DNA of 64,000 nt from Telopea speciosissima. Its lineage: Eukaryota; Streptophyta; Magnoliopsida; Proteales; Proteaceae. Shown here one piece after another: positions 48,428 to 59,264 of this stretch. The notes below the pieces were generated by a model. The model was given only the letters and a program-made list of their open reading frames with translations, ran no database searches and was not told the DNA's origin. How positions within the stretch are numbered: position 1 is the stretch's first letter; every line of letters starts with the position of its first letter. Location of the stretch: contig NC_057922.1 in assembly GCF_018873765.1 (NCBI RefSeq), positions 8,879,563 through 8,943,562 on the forward strand, in the 5' to 3' direction. Both the position numbers and the translations under genes were made by a program.

Positions 48428-50023
48428 TCATCTTGAAAGGGAAGCAACTAACTTCTCCTTCAAATGTTCACTTGTACCATTTTGAGTACGGATGGAGAAC
48501 GTATGAAGCAATGAATCATTGTCCGTGGTTGAAACATTAGATTCTTGAACCATAACTTCATTTTCTCTAAATGCCTTAATAACTTTAGAGACAGGGTGTG
48601 AATCTAGAGGGCAGCTCACACGAACAACAGTGTCCTCATTCCTTGTCTGAACATCAATATCCGGAGCAGGTAATTGCTTTTGGTTGCCATTCACCATCTC
48701 CCTTTCAGCTTCCAATACCCTAATCTTCATTTGGAGATCAGTGATATGGGTAATGGCATCTCCAAGCAACGAGGCCTTGTCCATCTTTGAGATGTTGGGA
48801 ACAACCGCTCTTAATGCATAAAACCGCTGATTAAGTTTCTCCCGCCTTTGCCTCTCTGCTTCCACATGGTTCAATGGCTCCTCTCTCCCATTAGCAGGCT
48901 TTCTCCCTCTTTTCCTAGGTTTTCGCTCATCAGGCCGAGGCAACATGTCATCCTTGGATTGTTCAACAACCCTTGAATGGGTTAGAGCCCCAATGATCAT
49001 CTGCCTAGGCTGTGCAAACAGTTTAACTTCATTTTCTTCACTTCTACAGCCATTGGGGAAAGTTCCAACAACTCGATTAGCACCCATTTCTTTGCTCATA
49101 GCTATGGTTTTACCATGTCTAGAGACTGCTGCTTGCACTCTGTAGGATTCTAATTGGAAACCCTCATCATCTTCTTCCACCTTTGGAGAGAAATTAATAG
49201 TGATTGAACGAGATTTTGAGCTGCCCAGACTAAGGTCATGGCCAAAGATCTTAGGAGCCGTTGTTGCAGTTGACATTGGTGTTGACTGACGAGTACTGGA
49301 ATCCCCAAGTAAAGTTTTAATCATCTGCAAGCCATTTTGATCTTCTTGGAGTGATTTAACCGAACCAAGTTCCACCACCCCTGAATCGATTGGAACATAA
49401 ACCAGGGTCCTAAAGCCAGCTGATTTTGCCAGATATGATCTTGACTGATAATAATCTGCACAAACCTTCTGGTCCACAACCCAAAGTGGTCTACGGGAGG
49501 CAAACGAAAGTGCAGGACCAGCCTGGGCATCATATTTGAATGAATAATACATTGATGTAAGGTAGAACATCTTTACATCCGATACACAATCCAACCGTGC
49601 AGCATAGCTATCTTCCTTTGATCCACCAAAGGAGTGAAGCTTCTGAAGCACCAGCTTCCTCATCTCCTGCTCTTTCTCTCCTCCTTCAACCTTATGTGAT
49701 TCAGAATTCCCCGAGGTCCCATCTTCTTCTCTTTCGTCTCTCTTGGGTTCTCTGCAGTGTCCATCTCCCCATATCAAGGCTAACTCACCAGATTTACACC
49801 TTGAGAGCTGCCAGAAAATGGCGTAGGTCCAGTTCGAACCTTCAACAAGCTGGCAGAGCTCCTGCTGCACACTTTTGTCGCTTGCCGTTGTAACCAAGTC
49901 TGGCGAAACATAGCTTGGGGAAGTCAAGAAGTCACAGACTTCAGCACCCAAAACAGCTTCCGCCATGGCCTTTTCTTCCTCGTTAGACCAAAAATTCCCC
50001 CTCACATCACTCTGCTCACCCAT
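48428..50023 (-). CDS. MYC-type bHLH transcription factor, 531 aa, intronless
   Basis: A single open frame starts at ATG 50021-50023 ([12 protein letters not shown]). Residues ~48-230 form the bHLH-MYC_N domain: [57 protein letters not shown]. This region carries the JAZ-interaction and activation segments in MYC2-like proteins. Residues ~385-435 form the b[23 protein letters not shown], with the H-E-R contacts for G-box-like DNA, then [20 protein letters not shown]. Residues ~455-531 resemble the ACT-like C-terminal dimerisation domain. Overall it resembles the bHLH3/13/17 (JAM) group of jasmonate repressors more than MYC2, but the subgroup needs a tree. CTTGGCAG just before the ATG could be a splice acceptor for a leader intron. 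Confidence 0.94.
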   Translation of the reverse strand: MGEQSDVRGNFWSNEEEKAMAEAVLGAEVCDFLTSPSYVSPDLVTTASDKSVQQELCQLVEGSNWTYAIFWQLSRCKSGELALIWGDGHCREPKRDEREEDGTSGNSESHKVEGGEKEQEMRKLVLQKLHSFGGSKEDSYAARLDCVSDVKMFYLTSMYYSFKYDAQAGPALSFASRRPLWVVDQKVCADYYQSRSYLAKSAGFRTLVYVPIDSGVVELGSVKSLQEDQNGLQMIKTLLGDSSTRQSTPMSTATTAPKIFGHDLSLGSSKSRSITINFSPKVEEDDEGFQLESYRVQAAVSRHGKTIAMSKEMGANRVVGTFPNGCRSEENEVKLFAQPRQMIIGALTHSRVVEQSKDDMLPRPDERKPRKRGRKPANGREEPLNHVEAERQRREKLNQRFYALRAVVPNISKMDKASLLGDAITHITDLQMKIRVLEAEREMVNGNQKQLPAPDIDVQTRNEDTVVRVSCPLDSHPVSKVIKAFRENEVMVQESNVSTTDNDSLLHTFSIRTQNGTSEHLKEKLVASLSR

Positions 50024-50184
50024 ATCTGCCAAGTCTCAGAGTATTGACTAAAACTCAGAAAAGCTTTGGGAACCAAAAACCCTTTCCCTTTCGGTTTCTA
50101 AGTTCAGATACCCAAGAAGAATTAGGAAACTATATATCAAAAGTAAAAAATCCTACAACCCTATCCACAGATCTTCTCAAGCTT

Positions 50185-50402
50185 TCTTTTTTCTAACTGC
50201 ATAATACATTACACCACTTACATTTTTCTTTTTGGTTGATACATAAACTACAACATCAGAAGATCAAGATTAGAGGGGGTTTCAATAAGATCTTCTTGCC
50301 ATGCTTCCTTTTCTCTAAATGCAAAATACATCACAACACTTCCATTTTTCTTTTTGGTTGATGTAAATACAACAACATCAAAGGATCAAGGTTAGAGGGG
50401 AT
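50185..50402. repeat. Tandem duplication (period ~122 bp) upstream of the bHLH gene
   Basis: Two head-to-tail copies share ATTTTTCTTTTTGGTTGAT, ACAACATCA, GATCAAG and TTAGAGGGG (TTTGGTTGAT at 50231 and 50353). It lies in the presumed leader or promoter of the minus-strand bHLH gene. The duplication is diverged. Confidence 0.85.
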
Positions 50403-51699
50403 GCCACCTTAATGTTCCCTGCATCGTTTGCCTTTCTCTTTCTTCGTAGATGAACTACGTTTCCAATCATCTCCATAGATCTGCAACCAAATTCGAGCTT
50501 TGATTCCCGCATTTCCCCCTCGGTATGTATCTCAATGGTTTCCAAAAACACGACCACCCCGGCTCAATAGCCTGTATTAAGACCCACGAATCGTGAAATC
50601 TCCTTCAAACACAAACCCTAGAATCGCTGACCCCCAAACCTCTTCTCTTCCGGTTCAGTAAGCAATGTTAGGATTTTTACGCGGCACTTAAAGCATCAGC
50701 TTCGCTGTATAAAGAATTAAAAACCCTAAGTTCCCAGTTTCTCTTCCTCTCCACCAGTCCACCACCCATTGCATCTCCAACCTTAAAAAACTCGAATTTT
50801 ATTATTTTTTTCCTTAAGAGAGAAACTATGCGACCGAACAAAACACAAGCTTTCACTTATTAATTTTATATAAACTATTCACTGCAGAACAAAATCTATT
50901 TAACATTATACCGTAAATCATATCGTATTCCCCTTCACTTGCACTACAAATCAAACATGTGCGGCTATAGTCATACCTTGTCAATATAGCCTTCCCTTGG
51001 CCATCCACCTTTTCCAGTTGCGTGGAAGGTTACCAACCAAAGAAAGGAATCCATCTCTCAAATTAGCCATGTGTCACATTCCATCTCCATTCATTAAGAA
51101 TTTTATCGTTTTATTTTCAATAATGTATTGGGGAATCTCTTACTCTATATCAATCATGTAGAAATGCTTTTATCCCGTAAAAGACCCACATGGTTCGAAA
51201 AGAAATAGTGTGTCAATAAGGCACCTTCATGGTTAGAATGTAAGAGAAGACATGGATTTAAGTTGTCATGGAATTGCCATCAAATAAACCTTTACCAGTA
51301 ATATTTCCTCCATAGTTTAACCATATGAATGGCTCAGCTCTATAAACCAACTCATAGATGAGTAATACACTCCATGGGGTTATCCATGTGTTGAAACTTT
51401 AAAGTCTCGTTGCTTTTGTTTCATCTATATGGTTCACCATTTTGAGCTTTATTTTAATGATAATATTCTCCTTAGCAAGGTTGAGTTTTTAACCACTTGT
51501 GGAAACTTTAACATCATCTCCACTTTAGAAAATAGGCTTGACTTACCATAGTAGATAGATAGATGGAGATGCGAATAAACCCACAAAACTAGAGCACAAA
51601 ATAATCCTCCACATTCATTTGGCAAACAAACAGAAAATTAAGCTTACATGTGATGGACAAAGTGTCTTCAATGTAAATTTTATTTTGGGAAACAATTTT

Positions 51700-51842
51700 T
51701 TGTTCGGGAGTGTGGCCTACGCTAGCACTCCCATGTGTCTATCTCTCTCCTCTTCAAAACAAGGGGGCAGAGGTGTCTTTTCATATAGGGAAGAGAGAAG
51801 TAGACTCATGGGAGTGCTGGTGTAAGCCACTCTCTCAGACAG
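51700..51842. mobile_element. MITE, 143 bp, relative of 36156-36289
   Basis: It begins TGTTCGGGAGTGTGGCCTAC and ends GTAAGCCACTCTCTCAGACAG, inverted repeats with several mismatches. The interior CACTCCCATGTGTC...CATGGGAGTGCTGGTGTAAG is itself inverted. Non-coding. Confidence 0.75.
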
Positions 51843-51924
51843 AGATCTTTTTCCCTTTTATTTTATACTAGAAAGAAGAGGGCAGTCCAAATTTGGGCAA
51901 CAATAAATCAAGGGGAAGTGTTCT

Positions 51925-52190
51925 CTGTCTGAGAGTGTGACTTCTACGGACGTGGACCAATGAGAAAGTGTATGGGGGCATCATGTGGTATGTCATTTGC
52001 ACATTTCAAGGGGGTGGGGGGTGATCATTTCGCCCCATGTGTCTAGACTCTGGACTTTTGGAGTGTATCGGGAGATGATCATTTCGTCCCCATGTGTCTG
52101 GACTCCAAACTTTTGGAGTGAATCGAAAGGTGATCATTTCGCCCCCATGCGTCTGGACTCTAGACTTTTGGAGGATACACTCCCGAACAG
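51925..52190. mobile_element. MITE of the same family carrying an internal minisatellite
   Basis: The left end is CTGTCTGAGAGTGTGA and the right end is ACACTCCCGAACAG. Between them three ~55-bp head-to-tail units start GATCATTTCG at 52023, 52077 and 52132, each containing CATG(T/C)GTCTGGACTC and ACTTTTGGAG. Confidence 0.75.
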
Positions 52191-52199
52191 AGTACTTTT

Positions 52200-54386
52200 T
52201 CTTAAAAACCAAATACTTGGCCGTCAAAATTTGTTGCGGGCCTTGCAGCCATTGCAAAATATTTTTTTTGTTTGTATTGACATTTCATAATTCACAAGTG
52301 GTAGACTTTACCAAAACAAACTATTAGTAGAAGGCTATTTAAGTCTGGGACCATGGATGATAGCAACATGGAAATAGCATGACTTACCATAGAATCTTTA
52401 ATAAGTTTGTATTCTACCAAGACCTCTTAAAAGTTGAATATTCGTGATCGCGATTCGCGACCTCACGTACTCGCGTGGTTCCACATGACGACTCTTTATT
52501 TTTTAGGTCAAGGAACCCGTGGGAATCAAAATAGAGTAATTTTGAAATGTCACGGCTGGCATGTGAAACTTGTGGGGCCACCAGACAACAGGTAATAAAG
52601 AAGTGATTATGAGAGTCCAAAGTTTCCCCAAAAACAAAAAAAAGAGAGTCAAAAGTTGGCCCGTACCAGTAAGCCCGACCTGAACCAACAGGTTGAAGTC
52701 CGAAACCGGCTAGATCGATTATTAAATGTGTTAGGTTCAAGCACTGATCAATTAATAATTGAATGCTTTCGATGCAAGGTAGTGGTCCAATGGTTGCTTG
52801 ATTGGGATCAACCAAATACTTTGATCAATTGATAATCAACTGTTTATAACCCGATTAGTTCTATTTAGTCCGATTATAATCCATTAGCTACCGTTTATAT
52901 CCTGATTAATCAATTAACCCGTTTAAAGCATAATTATAGATTGATTAGCCCGATTAACTTGACCCCGACTATAGACTTGTAACAAAATAACAAAAATTGT
53001 CCATATCCATACCTACAAGGCCAAATTACCTAAATGAGCAGGAAAGACTCTAATCAATAGGGACCGACTGGGCCCAACCGGTTGACACCAAAGAATCCAT
53101 AGTACAGATTACAGAATGATCTTCTTACCAAAAAAACAAAAATTACAGAACGATCTGTAGGACCCACTATTATTTGAACCCATCTTACGAATTATCTGAA
53201 ACGAATAAGAGTAAAATGGACACGTTGCCCCTAAACGTTGGTGACAATGTAAAAGGATATACCTACTAAAATATATATATATAGAAAGGACAGGTAAGAG
53301 AGTTTTTTGGGTCTCAAAATTTTGATGAGTAAAATAACTTATAACCAATAGAGAAAAGGATCACTAACCGGTGTTGTGCCTCAACTGTACCTGCATCCAA
53401 ATACAGCTGCGCACGAAATGATCGGTGCACCCCTAATCCTTTCTGCCTTATCAAGAGATTACCAATCTAAGGCAGCAGGGGAAATCACCCTCTACCTGCT
53501 ACCATAAGAATAGGCAGTTAAGGATTCTACTCCAAATATATTCTATCGAGATCTAGCTGCTTTATAGATGGGAATTCTCACGAAATTATAGATCAGTGAC
53601 CTTAGAGAAAGTGGAAGGAATTGATGAGGCAAAGCCGAATGTAAACCTACTACGAAAAAATAAGAAAGTCTCAGCTTGACTCTAATAGGGCACCCTGCAG
53701 CAGGTACCTCGCACAACTCGGAAAAATGATCTTTTTTGCCAGCCGAGCTAAGAATCAACTCCATGAGCCCCTACTCAAGTAAGTTGATCTGAATCCTTAG
53801 ATATGAAAACTATAGGTTATAAGTGTACTTCAACTTGAAATTTGACATGCCACACCTGGGCTTCACTTTCTTTAGAGAGAAATTCTCCAGACATGGTGAT
53901 ATCCCAATCAAAATAATCCTTTCTTCTCCTATAAAAGAAGGGTTTCCTTTGTATTGATCATGCTCTTTGGGCTGAATTCAGTCTGCTTCATGGGTTTTGG
54001 AGGCTTGATTAAACCATTCTAGGGACTAAATTGTGGCCTCATAATTAGGGAGTAACCATAATTCTCCAACTAAGCTCTTATAAGATGAATAGGCCGAATT
54101 AACACAGAATCAACCCAGAAGGCACTAAACCCATTAAACAACAAAATCAGTCTAGTCCAAGGATAAATACACATTATTATGTACCTTAGATACCTTTCTT
54201 TAGCCTTTCACTCCCCAGACAAATACAGGAAACCTATATTTAGTCTATTGGGAAATGCTATAACTGCCTGATCAAAGGTCACAACAGAAACTTTAATTGT
54301 AATCCCTACAAAGAGCAAGTTGATGAGCCTTAGCTGTGTCTGTGCTTGCATATATCTGCTTTTACTGTCATTTCTGTAGAAAAGTG
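52200..54386. other. Intergenic, nothing recognised
   Basis: AT-rich spacer between the bHLH upstream region and the SPT4 3' end. The longest open frame (52414-52815, minus) resembles no family and is probably chance. SPT4's 3' UTR should lie in the last few hundred bases. Confidence 0.5.
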
Positions 54387-57300
54387 CTATCCACGTTTCG
54401 GTGGTATATATTGGACACGTTCCTCCTCACATATGGCCTACAAAGGGGCAGAGAAAATAAGTTGAGACTCAAGCAAAAAATTGAATAAAATGTAAAGATC
54501 ATAAATCGGAATCTTATCAAATTGCTACACAAAAGCACCAATAGAAATTACGCATGCACGACTAAGAAACAGTATGCAGGTTGCCAATACTTTCAAGCTA
54601 GCTATGATTCCCAAAATGACAGCAAGAAACTAAAATCAGTCTGCCAGTCCACAACCACTATCAGCGGGTGCAGACATGAATAAACAAGCTGGGTGAGAAC
54701 CTACTGACTTGTAAATCAATTCATAAATAAGAAGATTTGGAGGCTATCTAATGGATTTAAAGGGAGGACAGATGAAAATTCAAACCTGCAGTTCTTCTGG
54801 GAGTGCTTCTGAGACAGCAAGAGTGTAACAACCAGGAACAAATCTTCCTGCAAAAAGTGGGAGCCAAAAATTCACTCATCTAGATGGTAATATCTATCAA
54901 AAAATTTAAACTCCTGAAAGGAAGAAAATAATAATAAACGAGTGTGATGAAGAAAGGGACAAAGGGTTGAGTTTCAAAGCCAAAAAAAAAAAAAAATCTT
55001 GAAAAAGAAAGAGGACATCAATTGATCCATTAGGTTGAGGGATATAATAGATCTGGAAAGAATAAAATAAAAGTGACCACTCAATCTAGATAAGAGGAAT
55101 TAAAGTAAAGCAATTGATAATAGGAATGAGTTCCAAAGCCAAATAGCTTTTCAGATGCATCAGGACAATGAAAACAGCCAAAATAAATAAGAAATATTAA
55201 AATAAAAAAACTCCACAATTGATCAATTATATTTAAGTACATAATATATCTGGAATAGAAAAAAATAAAGCAACATATTAATCTCGATAACTCATAACAG
55301 AAATAAAAGTAAAGCAAATTGATGACAGGAATGAGTTTTAAACCAAGTAGCTTTTCAGATGGCATCATGATAATAAGTGAACAAGTGGGTGACCTTGGCA
55401 CAACAATTAAGTTGTGGTATTGCAACCTGTTGGTTGCAGGTTCAAAGCTTGGAAGTAGCCTCTCCTGCAAAGCTGCAAAGCTGCAAAGCAGGGGGTAAGG
55501 CTGCATACATTTTCCCCTCTAAGACCCAGTAGCGGGAGCCTCGTGCACTGGGACGCTCTTTTATCATGATAATGAAAACAACCCCTTCCCCCAGTTAAAA
55601 AAAGGGGGAAATTATTTTTCTTGAAAAAAGAAAGAATTGCAATTGATTAATTAGGTTTAAGAATATAATAGAACTGAAATAGAATAAAATAAAACTAACC
55701 TCCCAATCTCAATAAGGAAACTAAAGCAAAGCAAATTGATTACTTTTTTAGAACAATGTCTAATGGTGGTTTCTTGATCAAGGGCAATGAAACAAAGAGG
55801 CACTAAGGCCCTGCATGATCACACTTCTGTTTCTGTGTTCCTGTATTTTTTGTTCCAGAAAACAAAAAAAGAACAGAAATACGTTTGTTACCGCTGGTTC
55901 ATTTTTTTGTTCCTAGGAATGAACCAGAGAACACACACAACAAAAAAAACTTTAATTTAGAACGTCTCTGTTCCAGAAACAAAAGGGAGAAATAGGGGGG
56001 AACTACCGACACTACCACCACCACCATATTTGGTTTTTTTGGATATTCAATGACATATTTATATATTTATAGAAGTTCCAGAAACAGAAATTACTATGCA
56101 TTACCATACGTGTTTTTTAGTCCAGCAATTTGGCCTGGAAACAGAAATACCAAAAGTTATTTATGGAATAGACACATGGCCCAAAAACAGAAGTGTTATC
56201 ATGCAGGGCCTTATGAAACCCAATGTTGGCCCAAACAACCCAACTACGCAGGAAATGAAGATCACATCCTGGATCAATCTAATTCCCAGCTATTTTTACC
56301 AGGTTAGGGTCTTAAAAAACTGATAACTTTTACATTCCAGATCCAGATGTTGGTAGATCAAGACAGGACATATGCCATATAAACGAAGATATTTAAAAAA
56401 GGGAGTACAAGAGCATCTAGCTCATCTTCATGAATCATGATCCACTTAGATCTGGGCTTGGATATGTCCAGACATCTAGACTGCAACAATTTGAATCCAC
56501 CAATTCCAATTTAGACACTCAACATCCATATCCAACTTGTTTCATGACCAGTGGCCAACAATAACACAGCATATGGAACATGCAAGGAAGCATGATAGGG
56601 AAACAAGCAAAGTCAACAGTGGAAGTGATCAGAAATTGGTGAAAAGTCACAATGGCATTTCTGTGCCAAACAGAGAAGAAAGATCATAGAACTAGAAGAC
56701 AAAGCTCTTGCAGGAGTAATTTTTTAGTGGTCTTTTGATGGGCCCCCGAACCGTAAATAAATTGGGTAAGATGATTTCATGGGACAACAGAAAGAGTACC
56801 GATTACTGGAGGCTTTCAGGTCAAAATTAAAAGATTTTGGATGTAAAACAACAGGATGAAAGCAAAGAAGCTGTACAGTATATTCTAAACAATTTAATTC
56901 ATAATGTTTGAAATAATGTTTTAGATGCTCACTAGTCTCTGCTCTCCATTATATATTCACCAGGCAATGTCTAAAATGATAAGAAGCATGTACTGAAGGG
57001 CACCACGGTCTACAAATCAAGAGACCACATGAAACTGCGAAACACATTCACCGAAGCATTGGCAGACTGAACCTAAGTTTTAAGTAGCTAAAACCTAGGA
57101 TTGCAGAGTAATGCTTCTAAAAATGGAATGGAACCTGAAAATTCCATGCCACATCAGCCCTCCACTGATTTTACAGCAGTCGATACAAGGGAAGAAAAAT
57201 CCACTAGATGGCCAACACAAAAAACATTTGAAATGTATAAGTGAAGAAACTTTAAATTAGACTAAATGATAGCACAGCTTGGCTATATTTTCTCCAATTG

Positions 57301-58497
57301 GAATTACAAGATCAAATCCATTGTTTGAATTAGAATTCCCACTTTAAGGTTTTTTTTTTGTTTAAAAAAAGGCATAATAAACACCATTTATAACAATAAT
57401 AATGCCACCTAGACACTTACCACAGTTTTGTTCACTGACAGTCTTTCTAAATGGGAACTTCACATGTATAATTTTTTTTTAAAATACAACATATTGGGCA
57501 GAAAAGTAATAATAATACCCCATTATTTGATATTTTTATAAATGTGAACCCTAGGAGAAGCCTAAAATGTAGAAATAAATAAAAACATTTAACTATACAG
57601 CTATAACTTACCTATGCGCAACCACCGAGCAGACCAACTTCTACTTGGATCCATGACCGAGATTATCCTAGAAAGATAAAAAAGAATCCCATTGTCAATA
57701 ACTGGAAGCCAATATGACCACTGTCTTTTAATCAATTGGCTGCGATTTATGCAAATTGAGCTCTGGCCCTCAAGAAACAACGATGAGACTGAGAGATTAC
57801 ATACAGCAGAACCAACATCAACTAGCAATTCTTGGTGGTTTTTCAACCTTCTTAAAGATACCAACAAAGACCTAATCCAGGAATCAGTATCGAGGGAGGA
57901 CAGACGAATGTGTAATTGTCCGCCTCTTAATTGGATAATATTTGAGTTGAGACATATGACAGTTCAAAAGAAACAAAGTTCCCAGAGAAATAAAGATAAA
58001 ACATGTGTAGACAACAAACAATATAAAATTTACCCAGTAAAATTAGGAGTGGTGCATTCCACTACGCGCTCATGATCTTTGTCCATGCCGAAAAAGGGGC
58101 AGTTTTCACAGCCTGATTCTCTAAACTGAGCATCCACCACAAGAAGATATTAAAAAAAAAAAAGCCGCAGTGAGAGAAACTATGAACAAAATACGAAGAG
58201 GCAGGACAATATGGTCCAGATTCACTCCGTCAGACAAAGGGACAACATAATAGAATTAATAAAATAAAGAAAATAATTTCTTTGAGTTATAACAAACAAA
58301 TAACCCTAACCTAAAGGTGAATGAGCTTCAGGGCTCCAATGGTGGAATGGAAAATCGATTGGACTTAGTAACAGAAGATGGTTAACCCTAAGCCCAGAGA
58401 AAAAGAGTACCTGATCATAAGTCTTGACGAGCCTGCAGCGAAGGCAAGCCCGAAGCTCGTGACCAAAGCTCGTTGGAATCTGCGCAAAATTTGCCAT
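54387..58497 (-). CDS. SPT4: Transcription elongation factor SPT4, 115 aa
   Basis: SPT4 pairs with the NGN domain of SPT5 to form DSIF, which clamps RNA polymerase II and supports processive elongation in the nucleus. Exons on the minus strand are 58411-58497, 58034-58125, 57612-57667, 54786-54847 and 54387-54437 (348 nt including TAG). All junctions are GT-AG and in frame. The protein starts MANFAQIPTSFGHELRACLR. The zinc-binding cysteines are C18, C21, C35 and C38 (CLRC...CENC). Then come FGMDKDHERVVECTTPNFT, IISVMDPSRSWSARWLRIG, RFVPGCYTLAVSEALPEELQ and ICEEERVQYIPPKRG. Length equals the family norm and all key residues are present. An in-frame ATG two codons upstream (58501-58503) is possible. 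Intron 4 (54848-57611) carries tandem repeats, a SINE and a MITE. Confidence 0.96.
55028..55700. repeat. Tandem ~200-bp repeats in SPT4 intron 4
   Basis: Three diverged units share a TTAGGTTTAAG-type word, ATAATA(G/T)ATCTGGAA, AATAAAATAAAA and, where complete, AGGAATGAGTT and TAGCTTTTCAGATG (55128 and 55331). Anchors at about 55028, 55227 and 55652 are spaced 199 and 425 bp; the longer spacing includes a ~199-bp SINE insertion. Confidence 0.75.
55375..55562 (+). mobile_element. Au-type SINE with 11-bp target-site duplication
   Basis: ATCATGATAAT flanks it exactly at 55364-55374 and 55563-55573. A box GACCTTGGCACAAC, B box GGTTGCAGGTTCAAAGC, GGGGTAAGGCTGCATACAT and GTAGCGGGAGCCTCGTGCAC are in order. 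After the B box the 8-bp word GCAAAGCT is repeated about three times, an expansion absent from the other copies. It is antisense to SPT4. Confidence 0.9.
55805..56212. mobile_element. MITE, 408 bp, 28-bp terminal inverted repeats
   Basis: The left end AAGGCCCTGCATGATCACAC (continuing TTCTGTTT) matches the inverse of the right end with one mismatch over 28 bases. The interior is rich in TTCTGTTTCTG, CCAGAAACAG and GTTCC words. The flanks give no clear direct repeat (TAA left, TTA right, part of the inverted repeat if included), so hAT versus PIF/Harbinger is undecided. It lies in SPT4 intron 4. Confidence 0.88.
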
Positions 58498-58931
58498 CTT
58501 CATAGCATAGTTAGTTAAAACGGGAACAACAAAACAACTTTGTTCGGGACGGTGCGTTTAAAATGGTTTAGAAATTAAAATAAACAGAAAAAAATAGTCA
58601 AACGTTCCAAGAACGGCAAAAAAAAAAGGAAAACAGACGGTATGTGATTTAAACGTTTTAGAATTTTTAAGTACGGGACCAAAAAAAGGGCAATATAAGA
58701 CTTGTTCCTAAGTTCAAGCAAATATATATCAAGCACCCATTTCAAATTCCACATTTCATTCCAAACTTCAAAATCCAAGCACCATCTATCAAAGAAGTAT
58801 ATTAAGTTCAATGACTCATTTCAAGTAAAAATGATATTCAAGACCTGTACCAAATTCACACACACACACACACAAAAAAAAACATCACAACTCTAAAGAT
58901 ATCATCCAACATCATACAAGAACCATAAAAC

Positions 58932-59264
58932 TGTTGGTCTTTCGGATCAAGCGTTTACCGCTACACTAAAACCAATTGGTGGTAGTGAGGGTGCAAATTT
59001 ATTTCCTTATGCAAGGTGGGCGGTTAGTCCTAAAGTCGTGAGGAGACACTAACCTTTTAGGCCCAACAATCCCCCCCTTAGCGTTTGCAGAGTGACTCAA
59101 ACCTGCGACCTTGGCTCTGATACAAATTGTTGGTCTTTCGTATCAAGCGCTTATCACTACAATAAAACCAATTGGTGATAGTGAGGGCGCAACGTTATTT
59201 CTTTGTGCAAGGCGGGCGGTTATTCCCAAAGTCGCGAGGAGATGCTGACCTTTTAGGCCCAACA
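58932..59264 (-). mobile_element. TRIM: 333-bp LTR retrotransposon in miniature
   Basis: Two 137-bp direct repeats (58932-59068, 59128-59264), roughly 90% identical by eye, each start TGTTGGTCTTTCG and end GGCCCAACA, giving TGTTGG...CCAACA ends. The 59-bp interior has CCCCCCCTTA next to the left repeat (a polypurine tract on the minus strand). GGCTCTGATACA lies next to the right repeat (an initiator-Met tRNA primer-binding site on the minus strand, one base short). It has no coding capacity. The 5-bp flanks AAAAC and AATCC only partly match. Confidence 0.88.

Noticed and set aside
52414..52815. 133-aa minus-strand frame
   Set aside because: No known motif, in repeat-like AT-rich spacer; it looks like chance.
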